This document shows positions 15,617 to 19,539 of a stretch of DNA of 19,539 nucleotides, piece by piece. A program made the position numbers and the translations under genes. The stretch is from Oligoflexia bacterium (GTDB taxonomy: Bacteria; Bdellovibrionota; UBA1018). Positions within the stretch are counted from its first letter, which is position 1, and the number at the start of each line of letters is the position of its first letter. The notes under the pieces were generated by a model that had not been told where the DNA came from, did no database searches, and saw only the letters and a list, made by a program, of their open reading frames with translations. The stretch lies in contig CAINWE010000157.1 of assembly GCA_903854365.1 (NCBI GenBank), positions 1 to 19,539 of the forward strand, read 5' to 3'.

Positions 15617-17090
15617 GAAACCCTCCGATCGATTGGGGATAAGTGCTACCCAATAAGTGGCGATAATCTTGAATGACTTGGCGAGCAGAATTCTCCCAGC
15701 TTAATTGGCCGAGCTGAACCAGGCCTTCCTGAACCAACTGCTGCGACAAACCCTTCAGGCGAAGTGCAGCCAAAATTTGATCCGCCAACTTTTCGTGGTC
15801 CCAGAAATCTACCTGGAGCGCTCGATTCAAGACCTCCCTGACCCCTGACTGCTTAGAAAGAATAACGGGAATTCCACAGCGAATCGCTTCCAAGGCGACT
15901 AACCCAAACGGCTCAGAAACACTCGGCATCACGAGAACTCGAGAGCGCAGCAGGATCTCATCTACCTCGCTAGGATTCATAAATCCGGCAAAATGAACTC
16001 GATCCTCAATCCCTAATCGATGTGCCTGCTCTCGCAACTGATCCAAAAGATCGCCCGTTCCGCAAAAGACAAATTGCGCGTCTCGGTTAGCCTCACAGAC
16101 GAGCGCTGCGGCACGTAGAAAATGGTCAGGCCCTTTTTGAAAGGTGAGTCTCCCTAGAAAAATTACTTGGGGTTTGCGCTCGGCCTCTGTTGAGAATAAT
16201 GGAAGCTTCGCGTTTTCCTCAGGAGCATTATAGACTACGGTGATTTTATTTTTTGAAATTCCATAGAGTCGCTCAATCATGCCCGCGGTGTACCGACTTA
16301 CCGCAAAAATATGAGTTGCCTTACGAAACCCTTCTCTCTCGATCCGAAATACTTCATGATTGAGATTCTCCCCACTGCGATCATACTCCGTTGCATGCAC
16401 ATGCAGAAAAACGGGCACTCCAGTCACTCGTTGAAACTCAAAAGCCGCTGGAAAGGTCATCCAATCATGAGCATGAACCAAATCGACTTCGTGAGCCTCA
16501 GCCAGGTGGCGGACCGTAATGCAAAAACGCTCAATCTCCGACCAAAGATTTTTTCCGTAGATTTCACTTTGTTTCGCTACCGAAGCCACCGAAGGCTGAC
16601 TTTTTAAAGAGACCTTTAACTTCTGAGCAAACGGCTTAATTTGAGGCAGTTGAAATGACTCCGACCTCCCCGGCGAGCCACCGCCTTCAATGCCCAGAAT
16701 GGGTTCACCCGATGACATACGATCCATCACATCTTGCAGACTTTGAGACATAAGTCCTTCGGGCGAACGCCCATAGGGGAAAAGCTGTGCCGGCAATGGA
16801 ATTCGAAGCAAAGAATGCGGATCGCTTTCCGAGACTCCCTCAACTCCAGGCCTAAGTGCAACTTGCTCGGGACTCCAGCCAGCCTCGAGGAGGCATTCAC
16901 GAGCACCAACGACTTCTAAGTGCGTTTCAGAAACGCGCTCAGGAAAAGTTGGCAAGACAAAGTAAACTTGCACCCCTGCTCGAGCCAAAGCCTGAGAAAG
17001 GCCCTGGCAAGCCTTACCTAAGCCACCTGCAAATCGGGGCGGATATTCCCAGCCTAACATGAGGACTCGAATTGTTTTCCCAGCTCTCAA
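15606..17090 (-). CDS. GT4-type glycosyltransferase (glycogen-synthase-like)
   Basis: A 494-residue GT-B fold glycosyltransferase. The N-terminal half has GWEYPPRFAGGLGKA (13-27), the loop that binds the nucleotide-sugar phosphate in glycogen synthases, and VDLVHAHDW (202-210). The C-terminal half has FLGRLTFQKGPDHF (311-324) and SEPFGLVALEA (392-402) with the E-x7-E pair Glu393/Glu401. Residues 80-180 form a Ser/Gly/Pro-rich insertion with no domain similarity, unusual in size. An alpha-glucan chain-elongating role is inferred from these motifs and the neighbours; another sugar donor or acceptor is possible. The start is TTG at 17090, with GGGAG 6 bases ahead; TTGA overlaps the stop of the debranching-enzyme gene. 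Confidence 0.88.
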   Translation of the reverse strand: MRAGKTIRVLMLGWEYPPRFAGGLGKACQGLSQALARAGVQVYFVLPTFPERVSETHLEVVGARECLLEAGWSPEQVALRPGVEGVSESDPHSLLRIPLPAQLFPYGRSPEGLMSQSLQDVMDRMSSGEPILGIEGGGSPGRSESFQLPQIKPFAQKLKVSLKSQPSVASVAKQSEIYGKNLWSEIERFCITVRHLAEAHEVDLVHAHDWMTFPAAFEFQRVTGVPVFLHVHATEYDRSGENLNHEVFRIEREGFRKATHIFAVSRYTAGMIERLYGISKNKITVVYNAPEENAKLPLFSTEAERKPQVIFLGRLTFQKGPDHFLRAAALVCEANRDAQFVFCGTGDLLDQLREQAHRLGIEDRVHFAGFMNPSEVDEILLRSRVLVMPSVSEPFGLVALEAIRCGIPVILSKQSGVREVLNRALQVDFWDHEKLADQILAALRLKGLSQQLVQEGLVQLGQLSWENSARQVIQDYRHLLGSTYPQSIGGFHGR

Positions 17091-19060
17091 ACGAAGCTCC
17101 CTTGCTTATTGTACTGCATGAGGATCACGGTGATTTTTTGATCCAACTTCCAGCGACGACGGGCGCTGGCCTCCTCTAGACACGCGAGACTCCATGCTTG
17201 AGCGGGCGCTCCCCGCGCAGCGAAGGGCGAATCACCATCGAAAAGCTCTGCAATATGGCCTAGAATTGGCATTTGATTGAGGAAAGTCGGAGGTAAAGTT
17301 TTGGCCCCCAACAGCGCTGACGCCCATCCAGAAGGGTCAGTGAGTTTGGCGCTCCGAATCCAACTGAGGCGATCGCAAGCCACTTCAAAATGTCCTCCTA
17401 GCCAAGCCCAGACCGGGCCCTGGTGGTAAGATGCATCGCGCTCAGTAGGATGGCCCCTATAGAAGGGCAAATATCGGGGGTCATGCAACGATAGGGTTCT
17501 GAGACCCACGGGAGTCCAAAACTCTTCATACAATCGCATCAAATCCGACTCAACGCAGCCATCAACAGGTAGACCGAGAGCACTCAGAACGAATGAGGGT
17601 GCCAGGGGAATGCTGTGCATGAAAACAACATTGGGTCGAGTCGGCTCGCCGCACTCCAATACTCGCAAGCCTAGGCCCGCAAGCCCCCCAGCCCCTTTCA
17701 GCCACCGAATGTGACCTCCCCAAAGTTGGTACAATGCAATCGCCTGAAACCAGAGAGCGTTGATTTCGGGTAAAGCCCCCAGGCGCGGCGTTACTGGCTG
17801 CCCGCCGATTCGAGCATCCATCCAACTCGTATAGGCTTCTGTCACTTCGAGAAGTCCGTCTGATCTCATTTTCAAAAATCGATGGCGACCCCCAGCGATG
17901 GCTTCAATCGCCTCTTCCAAGAGGGACATAAATTCGAGCTTGAGTGTGGGATAGAACTCCTGAAATACTAAAGTGTAAGTCCACAGACCACTCAACGAGT
18001 GGCACCACCACAACGTTGCATCACAAGAGTCCCACTGGAGTTGCCCGTTTGCCTCTAATACGTTCGGCAAGCTCCCCTTTGTGTGGATCCACGAGCCCCA
18101 ACGATTCAGCAATTCCCTGATCCACGGGACTGAGCCTTTAAATTCGCCCGAAGGAGCTTCACCATCCAGCCACGCCGCTGCCAGCCCCGGAAGTGATACG
18201 AACGTATCTCTCCCCCATTCTCCAAACCAAGGAAACCCTGCCACAATTCCAGCTGGATGGGTCATTTTGAAATCAAAAACTCGGGATGGATACGAACTCT
18301 GGAGGAAATGTTCAGACGGAGTGCCGAGTTCGAATACCCCGGGATCCACTGAATTCCACCACTCACAGGACTCGCCTGGATGCAGGATCACCTCAAAAAC
18401 ACCGGCAGAATAGAGATCCTCTTGGCCCTCATATCCACGTTCTATCTCGATCGGATAATAAAACCGTTCGTACCAGAGGGGATGATCCTTCCACTGCCAC
18501 GGCCCGCGAAAGTAGCAAAAAGCAACTCGATCGCCCGCTTGACTTACGATCGTGCCCTGGCCACCCGATGCACTCCGTAAGCGAGAGTTAAAATCCAGAC
18601 ATTTCCAGGCCCATTCTTGTCCACCGAGGGCATGTAAATCTCGCATGGCCCAAAATCCTCGAACCTTTAATAAGGCTGGCTCATCGCCATGAGAAGCCCA
18701 ATCCCAACTCACTGTAATCCCAGCCGGCCGAGCAGCCTCAACACGAAACGTCAGCTGCCCCTGGGCAAGCTTCCATTGCCACGCAGGCCCGCGGGCTCGA
18801 TTTTTAAACTCTCCAGATAGACTCAACGCTTCTCCATCTGGATTCTGAACCATTCCTTGCGGACCCCAATAAAGGTGGGGCCACAGCGAAATTCCGTTAC
18901 ACTCAAACTCGAGATCGGCCAAATAGGCTGTCTGAGTTCTGCCGGGAATGCCCATGTAAAATCCATGATATTTCCGAGTTCGCACTCCCAAAGCCGTACC
19001 CATCGCGAAGGCCCCCTGCGAGTCGCTCACCAGCCACTCCAAATCCCGATCCTTCCTCAT
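17087..19060 (-). CDS. Glycogen debranching enzyme (amylo-alpha-1,6-glucosidase family)
   Basis: A 657-residue protein that removes alpha-1,6 branches of glycogen. The N-terminal GDE_N domain begins with WLVSDSQGAFAMGT (9-22) and RTRKYHG (27-33). The C-terminal (alpha/alpha)6 domain has PWFGEWGRDTFVSLPGL (277-293), SLPNVLEANG, DSCDATLWW (344-352), WMDARIGGQPVTPR (413-426), PEINALWF (431-438) and RDASYHQGPVWAW (541-553), all typical of archaeal/bacterial amylo-1,6-glucosidases. The ATG at 19060 is chosen, 11 bases after AGGAG; a TTG at 19069 is possible but only 3 bases from that site. No signal peptide, so cytoplasmic. First gene of the four-gene glucan operon. Confidence 0.92.
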   Translation of the reverse strand: MRKDRDLEWLVSDSQGAFAMGTALGVRTRKYHGFYMGIPGRTQTAYLADLEFECNGISLWPHLYWGPQGMVQNPDGEALSLSGEFKNRARGPAWQWKLAQGQLTFRVEAARPAGITVSWDWASHGDEPALLKVRGFWAMRDLHALGGQEWAWKCLDFNSRLRSASGGQGTIVSQAGDRVAFCYFRGPWQWKDHPLWYERFYYPIEIERGYEGQEDLYSAGVFEVILHPGESCEWWNSVDPGVFELGTPSEHFLQSSYPSRVFDFKMTHPAGIVAGFPWFGEWGRDTFVSLPGLAAAWLDGEAPSGEFKGSVPWIRELLNRWGSWIHTKGSLPNVLEANGQLQWDSCDATLWWCHSLSGLWTYTLVFQEFYPTLKLEFMSLLEEAIEAIAGGRHRFLKMRSDGLLEVTEAYTSWMDARIGGQPVTPRLGALPEINALWFQAIALYQLWGGHIRWLKGAGGLAGLGLRVLECGEPTRPNVVFMHSIPLAPSFVLSALGLPVDGCVESDLMRLYEEFWTPVGLRTLSLHDPRYLPFYRGHPTERDASYHQGPVWAWLGGHFEVACDRLSWIRSAKLTDPSGWASALLGAKTLPPTFLNQMPILGHIAELFDGDSPFAARGAPAQAWSLACLEEASARRRWKLDQKITVILMQYNKQGSFV

Positions 19061-19097
19061 CTCCGACAAATCTCCTGGTAAAAATCCACTCGCTCAA

Positions 19098-19128
19098 CTG
19101 CATCCGCTGTCAGACAGCTCTCATGCTG
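19098..19128. promoter_or_regulatory. Nested palindrome upstream of the glucan operon, possible operator
   Basis: The core GCTGTC-A-GACAGC (19106-19118) is a perfect 6-bp inverted repeat with a single central base. It is flanked by CTGCAT (19098-19103) and ATGCTG (19123-19128), which pair with one mismatch. It lies about 40-70 bases before the ATG at 19060, a typical place for a repressor site. No convincing -35/-10 pair was found nearby on the minus strand. Confidence 0.4.
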
Positions 19129-19204
19129 GACTGCGGCAAAGTCCGTCTTCGAGTCCCCGAGGCTAAGCAAAAACCAGGCCGTCCGTTGTTTCCAAAAAAA
19201 TGAG

Positions 19205-19233
19205 TTGAATCCACTCAGGCTCTCCGATATAAA
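19205..19233 (+). promoter_or_regulatory. Promoter of rpsT
   Basis: TTGAAT (19205-19210) and TATAAA (19228-19233) are exactly 17 bases apart. The transcript would begin near 19240, giving a leader of about 80 bases before the rpsT ATG, long enough for autogenous control as known for S20 in E. coli; such control here is inference. Confidence 0.6.
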
Positions 19234-19318
19234 GCTGAGCGAACCGGTCCGATGGCTACTCAAGCCTCAATCTAATCCAACTCAATGAATTGATTTCCGG
19301 TGATGAAAGGAAAGCCAA

Positions 19319-19539
19319 ATGGCTAATACAAGAACCGCGACAAAACGCGCAAGACAAGCCCTCACTCGACAAGCGAGAAACATCATTACTCGCAGCAGCA
19401 CCCGCACTGCTATTAAAGCTGCGGTCGATGCGATCAAGAAAAAAGATCAGGCACAAGTAAAAGCGGCTTACATCGGTGCAATTCGTGCACTTAGCAAGGC
19501 TGCAACCAAAGGTGCAATCCCGAAAGCTCGCGCTGCACG
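19319..19539 (+). CDS. rpsT: Small ribosomal subunit protein bS20 (partial, 3' end beyond window)
   Basis: Translation from ATG 19319 begins MANTRTATKRARQALTRQ and runs 73 complete codons to the window edge without a stop. It is Lys/Arg/Ala-rich and matches S20: the opening MAN, KRARQ, RSSTRTAIKAAVDAI, and near the end KAATKGAIPKARAA. S20 is a primary binder of 16S rRNA in 30S assembly. About 10-15 residues should be missing. AAGGA lies 7-8 bases before the ATG. It is divergent from the glucan operon with about 258 bases between the two start codons, holding the rpsT promoter and the palindrome at 19098-19128. Confidence 0.95.
   Translation, partial: MANTRTATKRARQALTRQARNIITRSSTRTAIKAAVDAIKKKDQAQVKAAYIGAIRALSKAATKGAIPKARAA

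Noticed and set aside
19057..19263. A 68-codon minus-strand frame ahead of the debranching enzyme
   Set aside because: It overlaps the debranching-enzyme start and spans the palindrome; composition is not protein-family-like and no ribosome binding site was seen.

Overview
The window looks like a chromosomal segment of a free-living or predatory Gram-negative bacterium, most plausibly a Bdellovibrionota/Oligoflexia-type lineage. The reasons are: intermediate GC by eye, lipobox lipoproteins and an outer-membrane-type protein, clear Shine-Dalgarno sites on many genes, a deaminase resembling the Bdellovibrio-prototyped Bd3614 family, and a PrkA-type kinase. The taxonomic call is inference; no rRNA is present. 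No mobile element, CRISPR array, tRNA or recognised RNA gene was found.

Layout. Positions 1-580 hold no credible gene but contain several stable hairpins and end (466-505, + strand) in a textbook intrinsic terminator, so this may be the tail of an unidentified structured RNA. Two overlapping minus-strand genes follow (581-2259: a lipoprotein and a membrane-anchored protein, both of unknown function). Divergent from them is a plus-strand run: a lipoprotein 5'-nucleotidase (2371-4296), a PrkA serine kinase/AAA+ gene (4362-6626) broken by one in-frame TGA exactly inside the Walker A loop, an RluA/RluD-family pseudouridine synthase (6638-7666) and PdxH (7663-8247). The minus-strand operon 10610-8244 converges on this: outer-membrane-like protein, CDF metal transporter and HAD phosphatase, joined by overlaps. 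The CDF gene appears to start at an ATT codon. A Bd3614-like deaminase (10781-11731) reads away from that operon and converges on a small protein with a basic tail (11717-12115) that has a near-consensus sigma70 promoter.

The right third (19060-12344, minus) is an alpha-glucan operon: glycogen debranching enzyme, GT4 glycogen-synthase-like glycosyltransferase, GH57 alpha-amylase-like enzyme and GH15 glucoamylase. The first three overlap end to start (TTGA, then 11 bp). Together they can build or remodel a linear alpha-glucan, trim its branches and release glucose. The ribosomal protein S20 gene rpsT starts divergently at 19319 and runs off the window.

The observations most worth checking are the TGA in the prkA Walker A motif, the ATT start of the CDF transporter, the hairpin-rich noncoding left end, and the deaminase with a perfect tandem 13-bp repeat abutting its promoter.
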